A stretch of DNA of 64,000 nucleotides from CAVQBJ01 sp963710725 (GTDB taxonomy: Bacteria; Actinomycetota; Thermoleophilia; Solirubrobacterales; Solirubrobacteraceae): positions 620,001 to 684,000 of the forward strand of contig CAVQBJ010000001.1 in NCBI GenBank assembly GCA_963710725.1, in the 5' to 3' direction. The notes beneath the pieces are model-generated. The model saw only the letters and a program-made list of their open reading frames with translations, did no database searches and was not told where the DNA came from. Of this stretch, positions 8,044 to 15,780 are shown in pieces. Both the position numbers and the translations under genes were made by a program. Position 1 is the first letter of the stretch. The number at the start of each line of letters is the position of its first letter.

Positions 8044-9036
8044 ATGGCCGCCACGAGTCCGAAGACCTCCACGGGCCTGGCCGCCGACGTGCAGGCGCGG
8101 GCACCCTCGGTGCCGGTCGGCCTCTCGCGCGTCGGCGTGACCGGCGTGGAGAAGGTGATCCGCATCGGCGAGGAGCTGTTCTCCGCCCGCCTGGAGTGCT
8201 TCGTGGACCTCGACGCGCGGCAGAAGGGCGCGCACATGTCGCGCTTCGAGGAGGTCATCAACGAGGCGATCGGACGGGTGGTGCTCGGGGAGTCCGCCTT
8301 CGGCGCGGAGACGCTGGCCACGCACATCGCCGAGCTCGTGCGTGAGCGCCAGGGCGCGACCCGGGCCGAGGTGACGATCGCGGCCCGCTACCCCGAGCAC
8401 AAGCCGGCCCCGGTCTCGGGGATCATCACCCAGGAGATGTACACGCTGCTGGGCACGGCCGTGGCCTCCGAGCGCGGCACCCGCCGCGTCGTCGGTGTGG
8501 CGGCGACCGGGATGACCGCGTGCCCGTGCGCGCAGGAGCTCGTCGCCGCCCGCGCCCGCGAGCGGTTGGCCGCCGACCGCTTCAGCGCCGAGGAGATCGA
8601 CCGCATCCTCGAGGCCGTTCCCGTGGCCACGCACAACCAGCGCGGGCTCGGCACGCTGCGCATCGGCCTGCCGGAGTCCCACGGCGGGGAGCGGATCGAG
8701 GCGACGGCGCTGCTCGCCATCGTCGAGGGCTCGATGTCCTCGGAGATCTACGAGCTGATGAAGCGCAGCGACGAGGTCGAGGTGGTCGAGAAGGCGCACC
8801 GGCGGCCGCGCTTCGTCGAGGACTGCGTGCGCGAGATGGTGGGCGGCGTCGTCGAGGCCTTCCCGTGGCTCAGCGACGACGGCTTCGTGTCCGCACGCCA
8901 GGAGAATCTCGAGACGATCCACCAGCACAACGTGGTGGCCGAGCGCCACGGCACGCTCGGCGAGCTGCGCACGGAGATCGCCAGCGGGCGCCTCGCCTCG
9001 CGCCACACCGAGCTGCGCAGCTGGCTGGACTCCTAG
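8044..9036 (+). CDS. folE2: GTP cyclohydrolase FolE2/MptA family
   Basis: A 330-residue type IB GTP cyclohydrolase, the metal-dependent enzyme that opens GTP to start folate or methanopterin-type pterin synthesis. The family motif KGAHMSRFEE is at residues 61-70, and the conserved active-site Cys lies in GMTACPCAQ (160-162). The CPC form and overall length look closer to archaeal MptA than to typical bacterial FolE2, so the product could be the cyclic phosphate or 7,8-dihydroneopterin triphosphate; sequence alone cannot decide. ATG 8044 follows a -10 box by eight bases with no Shine-Dalgarno, which favours a leaderless start over TTG 8035. Confidence 0.88.
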   Translation: MAATSPKTSTGLAADVQARAPSVPVGLSRVGVTGVEKVIRIGEELFSARLECFVDLDARQKGAHMSRFEEVINEAIGRVVLGESAFGAETLATHIAELVRERQGATRAEVTIAARYPEHKPAPVSGIITQEMYTLLGTAVASERGTRRVVGVAATGMTACPCAQELVAARARERLAADRFSAEEIDRILEAVPVATHNQRGLGTLRIGLPESHGGERIEATALLAIVEGSMSSEIYELMKRSDEVEVVEKAHRRPRFVEDCVREMVGGVVEAFPWLSDDGFVSARQENLETIHQHNVVAERHGTLGELRTEIASGRLASRHTELRSWLDS

Positions 9037-9049
9037 CCCGGGCGCCGTC

Positions 9050-9631
9050 CTACGCGCCGGCGCCGTGTGAGCCGACGCCGACGTCGTCGCGGCGCTCGGC
9101 CACCTCGCGCAGGCGGCGGCGCAGCCCGAAGAAGTAGTCGAGGCCCGAGAGCACGGTGATCACCACCGCGGCGTAGACGAGCAGCGTCACCCACGTGGGG
9201 TTGCTCGGGAAGGCGATGAGGGCGAGGATGGCCGCGATCTGCACGCACGTCTTCAGCTTGCCGAGCAGGCTGGCGGCGATCACCACGCCCTGCTGGGCGG
9301 CGCCGATGCGCAGCACGGTGACGGCGAACTCGCGCGCGATGATGACCATCGCCACCCAGGCGTCGAGCCGGTTGAGCGACACGAGCGAGACGAGCGCCGC
9401 GATCACGAGCAGCTTGTCGGCCACCGGGTCCATGAGCTTGCCGAAGTTCGTCACCGAGCCCGAGGAGCGCGCGATGTAGCCGTCGACGAAGTCGGTGAGC
9501 GAAGCCGCCGCGAACACGATCGCCGCGAGCACGTCGCCATCGGGCGTGTTACCGAGCAGCGCCACGACGAGCACCGGCACCAGCAGGATGCGCACGACGG
9601 TGAGCACGTTGGGCACGTTGAGCGGGAACAC
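9050..9631 (-). CDS. pgsA: CDP-diacylglycerol--glycerol-3-phosphate phosphatidyltransferase
   Basis: A 193-residue CDP-alcohol phosphatidyltransferase making phosphatidylglycerophosphate at the membrane. The signature D-x2-D-G-x2-A-R-x8-G-x3-D-x3-D is complete: D47, D50, G51, A54, R55, G64, D68, D72. About five to six hydrophobic helices span the protein. The start is GTG 9631, with NVPNVLTVVRI being the common N-terminal motif of PgsA. It converges with folE2 (13 bases apart) and diverges from clpP. A pgsA-type enzyme for another alcohol (inositol phosphate) is possible, but the opening motif favours the glycerol-phosphate enzyme. Confidence 0.88.
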   Translation of the reverse strand: MFPLNVPNVLTVVRILLVPVLVVALLGNTPDGDVLAAIVFAAASLTDFVDGYIARSSGSVTNFGKLMDPVADKLLVIAALVSLVSLNRLDAWVAMVIIAREFAVTVLRIGAAQQGVVIAASLLGKLKTCVQIAAILALIAFPSNPTWVTLLVYAAVVITVLSGLDYFFGLRRRLREVAERRDDVGVGSHGAGA

Positions 9632-9710
9632 GAAGCCATTATGGCCACCGCAGGCGCGGCGATCGCGCGGGCTGCGGGCCCGGAGGGGCGGCCCCGACGG
9701 CGCGGCCCGC

Positions 9711-9716
9711 TAGGGT
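9711..9716 (+). promoter_or_regulatory. -10 box TAGGGT for leaderless clpP
   Basis: TAGGGT ends seven bases before the clpP ATG at 9724. No Shine-Dalgarno lies between, so a leaderless transcript is likely. The -35 region is not recognisable. Confidence 0.5.
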
Positions 9717-9723
9717 TCAGGCC

Positions 9724-10305
9724 ATGCCCCTCATTCCCATGGTCATCGAGCGCACCGCGCGCGGCGAGCGCGAGTTCGACATCTACTCGCGCCTGCTCAA
9801 CGAGCGCATCATCTTCCTGGGCACGCCGATCGACGATCAGATCGCCAACCTCGTCGTCGCGCAGCTGCTGCACCTCGAGTCCGAGGACCCCGATAAGGAC
9901 ATCTCGATCTACATCAATTCCCCGGGCGGATCGATCTACTCGGGCCTGGCCATCTACGACACGATGCAGTTCGTCAGGCCCGACATCCAGACGATGTGCG
10001 TGGGGGTGGCGATGTCGATGGGCTCGCTGCTGCTCGCCGGCGGCGCGAAGGGCAAGCGCGCCTGCCTGCCCAACAGCCGCATCCTCATCCACCAGCCGTC
10101 GGCCGGGTTCGAGGGCCAGTCGACCGACATCGAGATCCATGCGCGCGAGATCCTCAAGGTCCGCGCGCGCGTGGACGAGATCTACGCGCTTCATACCGAG
10201 AAGCCGATCGAGGAGGTCCATGTCGACATGGAGCGCGATCGCTTCTTCAACGCGGAGCAGGCCGTCGAGTACGGCCTCGTCGACCGCGTGCTCGAGAGCC
10301 ATTAG
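9724..10305 (+). CDS. clpP: ATP-dependent Clp protease proteolytic subunit
   Basis: A 193-residue ClpP peptidase subunit. The catalytic triad is Ser98 (in AMSMGSLL), His123 (in ILIHQP) and Asp172 (in ERDRFF). It assembles into a double heptameric barrel fed by ClpX or ClpC ATPases for regulated proteolysis in the cytoplasm. Here it stands alone, without clpX next to it, unlike many bacteria. The short N-terminus before EREFDIYSRLL suggests little or no propeptide. Actinobacteria often carry two or more clpP paralogues, so this may be one of several. Confidence 0.95.
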   Translation: MPLIPMVIERTARGEREFDIYSRLLNERIIFLGTPIDDQIANLVVAQLLHLESEDPDKDISIYINSPGGSIYSGLAIYDTMQFVRPDIQTMCVGVAMSMGSLLLAGGAKGKRACLPNSRILIHQPSAGFEGQSTDIEIHAREILKVRARVDEIYALHTEKPIEEVHVDMERDRFFNAEQAVEYGLVDRVLESH

Positions 10306-10310
10306 GCCTA

Positions 10311-10937
10311 TCAGGCGCGTGGCAGCGCGTCGATTCGCCTGATCCAGCGCGCGAGACGACCGTGCTCGTCGGTGAGCGTCTGGTGCTCGTCGAGCACGCG
10401 ATGGAAGAGCTCGTCGTCCCCGGGGTCGCGCCGCAGCGCGAACCTCAGGAACGGGAAGGCGACGCAGTCGGCCGCGGACAGGGTGTCCCCGAACAGGAAG
10501 TCGCGCCCGTCCAGGAGATCATGGAAAAGGGCGAGCCTCGCCTGCATCAGTGTTGAGAGCTCGGCCACGAGCGCGGCGTTGGGCGCGGCGCCGGCCAGAG
10601 TGGCCTCGATGCGGTTGGGCGGTTCCTTCCACACGCGGTCGAACCAGTCGATGAAGATCGCCATCGCCGCGCTCTCGGCCGGAGCGGTCGGGTACAGCGC
10701 CGGGTCGGGCGCGATCCGCTCCAGGTGCTCGAGGATGCGCTTGGAGTCGCTGATCGCGCGTCCGCCGTCGACCAGCACCGGAACGAGCGGCTGGCCGCTG
10801 ACCCGCTGCACCTCGCTGCGGTCGGCGTAGTCGATCACGACGGACTCGACCGCCAACCGCTTGTGGGCGAGCGCGAGGGCGACGCGCTCGACGTTGGTCG
10901 AGTACGGGGCCCGGTAGAGCGTCAGCGCAGCGCTCAC
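10311..10937 (-). CDS. Glutathione S-transferase-like protein
   Basis: A 208-residue GST-fold protein: thioredoxin-like N-domain beginning LTLYRAPYSTNVERVALAL, the cis-Pro strand QPLVPVLVDGGRAISDSKRI, then an all-helical C-domain with FLFGDTLSAADCVAFPFL. The GTG overlaps the stop codon of the upstream FAH-family gene (GTGA), so the two are translated together. Pairing of a GST fold with FAH is typical of maleylpyruvate/maleylacetoacetate isomerase plus the following hydrolase in aromatic catabolism; that role is inferred. As glutathione is rare in actinobacteria, the thiol cofactor is uncertain. Confidence 0.75.
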   Translation of the reverse strand: MSAALTLYRAPYSTNVERVALALAHKRLAVESVVIDYADRSEVQRVSGQPLVPVLVDGGRAISDSKRILEHLERIAPDPALYPTAPAESAAMAIFIDWFDRVWKEPPNRIEATLAGAAPNAALVAELSTLMQARLALFHDLLDGRDFLFGDTLSAADCVAFPFLRFALRRDPGDDELFHRVLDEHQTLTDEHGRLARWIRRIDALPRA

Positions 10938-11719
10938 GCGATCGAGTGCTCGATCGCCCCGAGCTGCTCGACTTCGATCCGCACGACGTCGCCGCTGGTC
11001 AGGAACTGCGGCGGGTCGAGCGCCATGCCGACGCCGCTCGGGGTGCCGGTGAGGATGAGCTCCCCCGGCTGCGGTGCGTGGACCTCGGCCAGGAACGCGA
11101 CCAGCTGCGGTATGTCGAAGATGAGATCGGCGGTCGAGGCGTCCTGGCGCAGCTCGCCGTTGACCCACGTGCGCAGGCGCAGGGCGTGCGGGTCTGGAAC
11201 CTCGTCGGCGGTGGTGATCCACGGGCCCCACGGGCAGAAGCCGTCCGCTCCCTTCGCGCGCGTCCACTGCGGCTCGCGGCGCTGCAGATCGCGGGCGCTG
11301 ACGTCGTCGGCCACGGCGTAGCCGGCGACCTCCCCGCCGCGACCGATGACGACCGCGAGCTCGCCCTCGTAGTCCAGTCGCCGCACGACCTCGGGGCAGT
11401 GCACCGGCTCGCCCGGCGGGGCCGACGATGACGGGGTCTTCATGAAGACGATCGGCGCCTGCGGCAACTCGCCCCCGGTCTCCTGCGCGTGGGCTCGGTA
11501 GTTGAAGCCGATGCCGAAGATCGCCGGCGGTCGCGGCACCGGAGCGAGCAGGCGGACGTCCGACAGCGCCCACTCCTCCTCGGCGGCGATGATGGTGTTA
11601 CCGCTCAGGAGCTGGTCGAGCACGGTCATCCCGAACGGGTACGCGGCCACGTGATCGCCGCGGACCTCGCCGGCGCGCGGCGCCTGCGATCCGGGCGGGA
11701 GGAACGTGGCCAGGCGCAT
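10934..11719 (-). CDS. Fumarylacetoacetate hydrolase (FAH) family protein
   Basis: A 261-residue FAH-fold enzyme. FGIGFNYRAHAQE, the acidic metal-binding residues in LDYEGELAVVIGRGG, DDVSARDLQRRE, KGADGFCPWGPWITTADEVPDP and the GELILTGTPSGVGMA motif form the standard order. Such enzymes hydrolyse or decarboxylate diketo acids at a Mg/Mn site. It is the first gene of a two-gene unit with the GST-like gene. Fumarylpyruvate hydrolase of the gentisate route is one plausible job; a stand-alone oxaloacetate decarboxylase or acylpyruvase is another. Confidence 0.85.
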   Translation of the reverse strand: MRLATFLPPGSQAPRAGEVRGDHVAAYPFGMTVLDQLLSGNTIIAAEEEWALSDVRLLAPVPRPPAIFGIGFNYRAHAQETGGELPQAPIVFMKTPSSSAPPGEPVHCPEVVRRLDYEGELAVVIGRGGEVAGYAVADDVSARDLQRREPQWTRAKGADGFCPWGPWITTADEVPDPHALRLRTWVNGELRQDASTADLIFDIPQLVAFLAEVHAPQPGELILTGTPSGVGMALDPPQFLTSGDVVRIEVEQLGAIEHSIA

Positions 11720-11869
11720 GTCGGCTGGAGCGTACCCACCCGCCGCGGGGCGGTGGCGTGCGCGGGACGGCGTCCCGACGTGATACATAGGGGGCGGCGC
11801 GCCGCCGCGGCGGCAACCCGACTGCTCAAAACCCGAGGGCCGCTTACGACGCCCAGCGAGGAGGGGACG

Positions 11870-12253
11870 GTGGATCCACAGGGCCTGAAGGCGATTCCGT
11901 TGTTCTCGTCCCTCAGCGACGAGGACCTCGAGCTCGTGAGCACCTACGTCTCGGAGGTGTCGGTCTCGCCGGGCAAGCATCTCGTCGACGAGGGCGACTA
12001 CGCGTACGAGTTCTTCATGATCCAGGATGGCACCGCGGAGGTGATCCGCGGCGGGGAGGTCGTCAATGAGCTCGCGAGCGGCGACTTCTTCGGTGAGGTC
12101 GGGCTGCTGGAGAAGCAGCGGCGGAACGCGTCCGTCGTGGCCAAGACGCCGATGCGCCTGGTCACGCTGTCGCATTGGGACCTGACCCGGCTGCGCAAGC
12201 GCTTTCCCGAGGCGTTCGCACGCCTGCGCGACGCGATGGAGGCGCGGCGCTAG
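11870..12253 (+). CDS. Cyclic nucleotide-binding domain protein
   Basis: A 127-residue protein made of one CAP-family cyclic nucleotide-binding domain: IPLFSSLSDEDLELVSTYV, VSPGKHLVDEGDYAYEFFMI, GDFFGEVGLLEKQRRNASVV. The phosphate-binding cassette has FGEVGLL and QRRNA, close to the consensus Arg-Ala pair. There is no DNA-binding domain or effector domain. Start at GTG 11870, eight bases after a strong AGGAGGGG. Such single-domain proteins may act as cAMP sensors or structural regulators; the partner is unknown. Confidence 0.8.
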   Translation: MDPQGLKAIPLFSSLSDEDLELVSTYVSEVSVSPGKHLVDEGDYAYEFFMIQDGTAEVIRGGEVVNELASGDFFGEVGLLEKQRRNASVVAKTPMRLVTLSHWDLTRLRKRFPEAFARLRDAMEARR

Positions 12254-12303
12254 CGAACGCGCCGCGGGGGCCTCGCCGTCGCCCGCGCGCGGCGGACACG
12301 CGC

Positions 12304-12309
12304 TAGACT
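12304..12309 (+). promoter_or_regulatory. -10 box TAGACT for rpmG-secE-nusG
   Basis: TAGACT lies 75 bases before rpmG. The leader that follows contains GGGCG/CGCCC arms around a GGGTTTTTCTT loop (about 12330-12347), possibly an attenuator. The promoter call rests on the -10 box only. Confidence 0.4.
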
Positions 12310-12384
12310 GCCTCTGACCTCGCGCCTGGGCGGGGTTTTTCTTCGCCCTGCGCCGTTAACCACCATCACATCACGGGGAGCCAG

Positions 12385-12549
12385 ATGGCCCGCGGAGACG
12401 TGCGAATTGCGGTCACCCTCGCGTGCGAGGACTGCAAGCGTCGCAACTACCAGACGAATAAGAGCAAGCGCAACAACCCGGATCGCATCACGCTGCGCAA
12501 ATACTGCCGCTGGTGCCGTAAGCACACCAGCCACCGGGAGACGCGCTAG
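12385..12549 (+). CDS. rpmG: 50S ribosomal protein L33 (zinc-binding form)
   Basis: A 54-residue L33 with two CxxC pairs (C14/C17, C41/C44), the zinc-ribbon form. RNYQTNKSKRNNPDRITLRKYC is broadly diagnostic. GGGGAG precedes the ATG by about six bases. It opens the rpmG-secE-nusG unit, a common actinobacterial order. The protein sits near the E site of the large subunit. Confidence 0.95.
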   Translation: MARGDVRIAVTLACEDCKRRNYQTNKSKRNNPDRITLRKYCRWCRKHTSHRETR

Positions 12550-12563
12550 GCGCGAGGCGTGTC

Positions 12564-13061
12564 GTGGCCAAGGACCGCAAACGACCTCGTCCCCGCCCGG
12601 CGCCGGACGATCCGCCGTCCGACGGCGGGCTCCAGCCGGCTGCCTCGATCCCCGAGGCGGTCCGGCACGTCGGTGACGTCGACGAGTTCGACCTCGAGCT
12701 CGCGCACGGCGCCGAGCTCGCCGGCGAGGTGGCCGACAGCGGCGAGCTCGCCGTCGACCAGGACGAGCTCACGCGCGAGAGCGAGGAGGCCGCGGCCGCC
12801 GCGTTCGGCGAGGCCCCACGTGAGCGTCGTCCGGCCAAGCGCGAGGCCGCCGGTGCTCCGGCCGCGCCCCGACGCTCGCTGTTCAGTCGCGCGATCGCCT
12901 TCCTGCAGGCGAGCTGGGCCGAGCTGCAGCGCGTGCAGTGGCCCGATCGCCGCCAGGTCGCGCAGGCCACGGCCGTGGTGCTCGGCTTCGTGGCCGTGGC
13001 CGGCGTCTATCTCGGCGCGGCCGACTGGGTGGCGCAGAAGGTCGTGAACTTCATTCTGTAG
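12564..13061 (+). CDS. secE: Preprotein translocase subunit SecE with long N-terminal extension
   Basis: The SecE domain occupies only the last 60 or so residues (about 105-165): an amphipathic helix with AELQRVQWPDRRQVAQAT and a single membrane helix. The first 104 residues are a low-complexity stretch that is first Arg/Pro-rich, then acidic, then Ala/Arg-rich; usual bacterial SecE is 60-130 residues. It starts at GTG 12564, 15 bases after rpmG. SecE clamps SecY in the translocon. The extension would lie in the cytoplasm and may contact the ribosome, but that is inference. Confidence 0.9.
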   Translation: MAKDRKRPRPRPAPDDPPSDGGLQPAASIPEAVRHVGDVDEFDLELAHGAELAGEVADSGELAVDQDELTRESEEAAAAAFGEAPRERRPAKREAAGAPAAPRRSLFSRAIAFLQASWAELQRVQWPDRRQVAQATAVVLGFVAVAGVYLGAADWVAQKVVNFIL

Positions 13062-13124
13062 CTCGCGTCCGCGCCCCGCCCCTCCCGCTTTCATCCACTT
13101 ATTCAAACGCCCGTCAGGAATCGC

Positions 13125-13649
13125 ATGTTTCGTTGGTACGTCGTCAACACTTACTCCGGTCACGAGAACAAGGTCAAGCAGAACCTCGAGCACCGTGTCG
13201 TCTCGCTCGGTCAGCAGCGCGCCGTGCGCACCGTCGTCGTCCCCACCGAGTCGGTCTCGGAGATGAAGGACAACCAGAAGGTGACGGTCGAGAAGCGCAC
13301 CATGCCCGGCTATGTACTCGTCAACATGGAGCTCAACGAGGATTCCTGGGGCCTCGTGAAGGGCACGCCCGGCGTGACCGGATTCGTCGGCGCCTCCAAC
13401 GAGCCGGTGCCCCTCACCCAGGGCGAGGTCGACCGGCTGCTGCGCAAGGGCGACGTCGCCGTCGCGCCGCGCACGCGCGCCCAATTCAGCATCGGCGAGA
13501 CCGTCAAGGTCGTCTCCGGGCCGCTGTCGGACTTCTCGGGCGAGATCTCCGAGATCAACGAGGACGCCTCGCGCCTGAAGGTGCTGGTATCTATCTTCGG
13601 TCGAGAGACGCCGGTCGAGGTCGGCTACGACCAGGTCAAGAAGCTCTAG
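13125..13649 (+). CDS. nusG: Transcription termination/antitermination factor NusG
   Basis: A compact 174-residue NusG without the N-terminal acidic extension common in other actinobacteria. The NGN domain (WYVVNTYSGHENKVKQNLEHR, PGYVLVNMELNEDSWGLVK, GVTGFVGASNEPVPL) is followed by a KOW domain (GETVKVVSGPLSDFSGEISEI). It binds RNA polymerase to control elongation and couples it to ribosomes and Rho. ATG 13125 follows CAGGA. Sixteen bases separate it from rplK. Confidence 0.96.
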   Translation: MFRWYVVNTYSGHENKVKQNLEHRVVSLGQQRAVRTVVVPTESVSEMKDNQKVTVEKRTMPGYVLVNMELNEDSWGLVKGTPGVTGFVGASNEPVPLTQGEVDRLLRKGDVAVAPRTRAQFSIGETVKVVSGPLSDFSGEISEINEDASRLKVLVSIFGRETPVEVGYDQVKKL

Positions 13650-13664
13650 CGGGAAAGAACGAAC

Positions 13665-14090
13665 ATGGCAAAGAAGGTCCTCACCACCATCAAGCTCCAG
13701 GCCGTCGGCGGCAGCGCCAGCCCGGCCCCCCCGGTCGGTCCCGCGCTCGGTCAGCACGGCATCAACATCATGGAGTTCTGCAAGGCGTTCAACGCGCAGA
13801 CCCAGCAGGACGCGGGCACCATCATCCCCGTCGTCATCACCGTGTACGAGGACCGGTCGTTCACCTTCGTCACGAAGACGCCGCCCGCCGCCGTGCTCAT
13901 CCGCCAGGCGCTCGGCATCCCGAAGGGCTCGGGCGAGCCGCACCGCGAGAAGGTCGGCAAGATCACCGAGGCGCAGCTGAAGGAGATCGCGGCCAAGAAG
14001 ATGGACGACCTCAACGCGAACGACATCGACGCGGCGAGCAAGATCATCGCGGGCACCGCCCGCTCGATGGGTGTGGAGGTGGTGTCGTGA
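13665..14090 (+). CDS. rplK: 50S ribosomal protein L11
   Basis: A 141-residue L11: N-domain with KLQAVGGSASPAPPVGPALG, and rRNA-binding C-domain with FVTKTPPAAVLIRQALGI and the final TARSMGVEVV. It forms the GTPase-associated centre with 23S rRNA and is needed for RelA-type stringent response. The preceding GGGAAAG is a weak ribosome-binding site. Its TGA overlaps the GTG of rplA. Confidence 0.97.
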   Translation: MAKKVLTTIKLQAVGGSASPAPPVGPALGQHGINIMEFCKAFNAQTQQDAGTIIPVVITVYEDRSFTFVTKTPPAAVLIRQALGIPKGSGEPHREKVGKITEAQLKEIAAKKMDDLNANDIDAASKIIAGTARSMGVEVVS

Positions 14091-14812
14091 GCCGTCACGG
14101 TCGCAAGCATCTCGAGGCGCGGGCCCGCATCGATCGAGACCACGAGTATCAGCCGGCCGAGGCGATCGCGCTCGTGCAGTCGCTGAAGCGGGCGAACTTC
14201 GACGAGTCGGTGGAGGTCCACGTGCGCACGGGGCTGAACGTCCGCCACGCCGACGAGCAGCTGCGCGGCACGATCGCGCTGCCCAACGGCCTCGGCAAGG
14301 ACGTGCGCATCGCCGTCTTCGCTCAGGGCGAGAAGGCGCGGGAGGCCCAGGAGGCCGGCGCCGACGTCGTCGGCGCCGACGATCTGGCCAAGCAGATCGA
14401 GGACGGCTTCGACGACTTCGACGTCGCGATCGCCACGCCGGACCTGATGCCCGTCGTCGGGCGCCTCGGGCGCATCCTCGGTCCGTCGGGCAAGATGCCC
14501 AACCCGAAGGTCGGCACCGTGACGATGGACGTCGCCAAGGCGGTCGAGGAGTCCAAGGCCGGCAAGGTCGAGTACCGGACCGATCGCAACGCGATCGTTC
14601 ACCTGCTGATCGGCAAGACGAGCTTCGACGAGCGCAAGCTGCTGGAGAACTACGCCGCCGTGATCGACGAGCTCGTCCGCGCCAAGCCGTCCGCGGCGAA
14701 GGGGCGCTACCTGCACTCGATCACGCTCGCCTCCACGATGGGGCCCGGCGTGAAGGTCGACCCGAGCCGGACCCGCGACATCATCGAGGAGGCCGCGCCG
14801 GCCGCCGCCTGA
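14087..14812 (+). CDS. rplA: 50S ribosomal protein L1
   Basis: A 241-residue L1 of normal length. RRAN-type core motifs include SVEVHVRTGLNV, GTIALPNGLGKDVRIAVFA, the hinge region with PDLMPVVGRLGRILGPSGKMPNPK, and the C-terminal TLASTMGPGVKVDPS. The GTG start overlaps the rplK stop (GTGA). L1 forms the mobile stalk by the E site and in many bacteria represses its own operon by binding mRNA; no clear L1-site mimic was identified here. Confidence 0.96.
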   Translation: MSRHGRKHLEARARIDRDHEYQPAEAIALVQSLKRANFDESVEVHVRTGLNVRHADEQLRGTIALPNGLGKDVRIAVFAQGEKAREAQEAGADVVGADDLAKQIEDGFDDFDVAIATPDLMPVVGRLGRILGPSGKMPNPKVGTVTMDVAKAVEESKAGKVEYRTDRNAIVHLLIGKTSFDERKLLENYAAVIDELVRAKPSAAKGRYLHSITLASTMGPGVKVDPSRTRDIIEEAAPAAA

Positions 14813-14832
14813 GGCCGCGGCCGACGAACGGC

Positions 14833-14838
14833 TACACT
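14833..14838 (+). promoter_or_regulatory. -10 box TACACT for rplJ-rplL
   Basis: TACACT lies about seven bases before the start of the structured L10-type leader, which would make that leader the 5' end of the rplJL transcript. No clear -35 box. Confidence 0.45.
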
Positions 14839-14840
14839 GC

Positions 14841-14969
14841 CACACCTGCAGCGCCCGCCCGAGACCTCCGGCGACCGTAAGTCCGGAGCAGGTGGAGCGA
14901 TCTGGAGCGCTCTCCCTCGCTCTCGACGCCCGCCGTGCTCGGCGGACGCACCAACGAGCTGAGGACACG
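14841..14969 (+). ncRNA. Probable ribosomal protein L10 leader (autoregulatory mRNA structure)
   Basis: CACCTG (14843-14848) can pair with CAGGTG (14888-14893), enclosing an inner hairpin CTCCGG (14866-14871) with CCGGAG (14883-14888; the last base is shared by the two helices as drawn) and the unpaired purines expected of a kink-turn. A second hairpin CCGCCG-TGCT-CGGCGG (14930-14945) follows before the rplJ start. Position and shape fit the L10(L12)4-binding leader that represses rplJL when the stalk complex is in excess. The match is by eye. Confidence 0.6.
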
Positions 14970-15692
14970 ATGAACCGAGAGCAGAAGGCCGCGACCATCG
15001 AACTGCTGGTCGCCGATATCGAGGGGTCGGAGGCGATCTTCGCCGTCGACTACCGCGGCATCTCGGTGCCGCAGGCCGCCGAGCTGCGCACGAAGCTGCG
15101 CGACGCGGACGCGACCTTCAAGGTGGTGAAGAACTCGCTCACCGAGCGGGCCGCCGACGAGGCCGGCGCCCTCGCGCTCAAGGAGCTGCTCGCCGGCCCC
15201 ACGGCGCTGACGTTCGTGCGCGGGGATGCGGCGCTCGCCGCGAAGGCCCTTGCCGACTACGCCCGCGCGACGCAGCTGCTGCCGTTCAAGGGCGGCCTCA
15301 TGAACGGCGAGACGCTCGATGCCGAGCAGATCCGCAGCATCTCGCGCCTGCCCTCCCGCGACGTCCTCTACGGACAGCTCGTCGGGGTCGTCGCCTCGCC
15401 GCTCAACGGCCTCGTGCGCTCGCTCGGCGGGCTCATCGGCGGGCTGGCCGTGGCGCTCGGACAGGTCAAGGAGAAGAAGGAGTCCGGCGAGATCCCGGCC
15501 GGCGACGCGCCGGCGGCTCCGGCGGCCGAGGCGGTCGAGGAGGCCCCGGTTGCCGAGGCCGAGCCGGCTCCGGCGGTGGAGGCCGAGGAGGCCCTCGTGG
15601 CCGAGGCTGAGCCGGCGGTCGAGGAGGCCCCGGCGGCCGAGGAGGCCCCGGTGGCCGAGACCGCCACCCGAGGCCGAGGGCGAGACAGCTGA
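14970..15692 (+). CDS. rplJ: 50S ribosomal protein L10, Ala/Glu-rich tail with apparent frameshift
   Basis: Residues 1-170 are a normal L10 (AIFAVDYRGISVPQAAELR, FKVVKNSLTERA, stalk helix at about 130-170). From about residue 176 there is an Ala/Glu/Pro-rich tail. The frame ends at 15692 with an out-of-character TRGRGRDS, while the +1 frame from about 15670 continues the same acidic composition (EAEGETAEPESAPADDDNQ) to a TAG at 15744. Removing one C from the CACCC at 15665-15669 joins them, giving about 258 residues. This is a real frameshift, a sequencing error or, less likely, programmed. The ATG at 14970 follows GAGG. L10 anchors L7/L12 dimers on the stalk. Confidence 0.9.
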   Translation: MNREQKAATIELLVADIEGSEAIFAVDYRGISVPQAAELRTKLRDADATFKVVKNSLTERAADEAGALALKELLAGPTALTFVRGDAALAAKALADYARATQLLPFKGGLMNGETLDAEQIRSISRLPSRDVLYGQLVGVVASPLNGLVRSLGGLIGGLAVALGQVKEKKESGEIPAGDAPAAPAAEAVEEAPVAEAEPAPAVEAEEALVAEAEPAVEEAPAAEEAPVAETATRGRGRDS

Positions 15693-15780
15693 GCCGGAGA
15701 GCGCTCCGGCGGACGACGACAACCAGGCGGACGCTTCGGCGTAGCTCCGATCACCGCCGAAGCGACGAAGGAGAAACACG

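Noticed and set aside
12938..14086. N-terminal extension of L1 reaching back over nusG and rplK
   Set aside because: The extension is an out-of-frame reading of secE, nusG and rplK. GTG 14087 gives a normal 241-residue L1.
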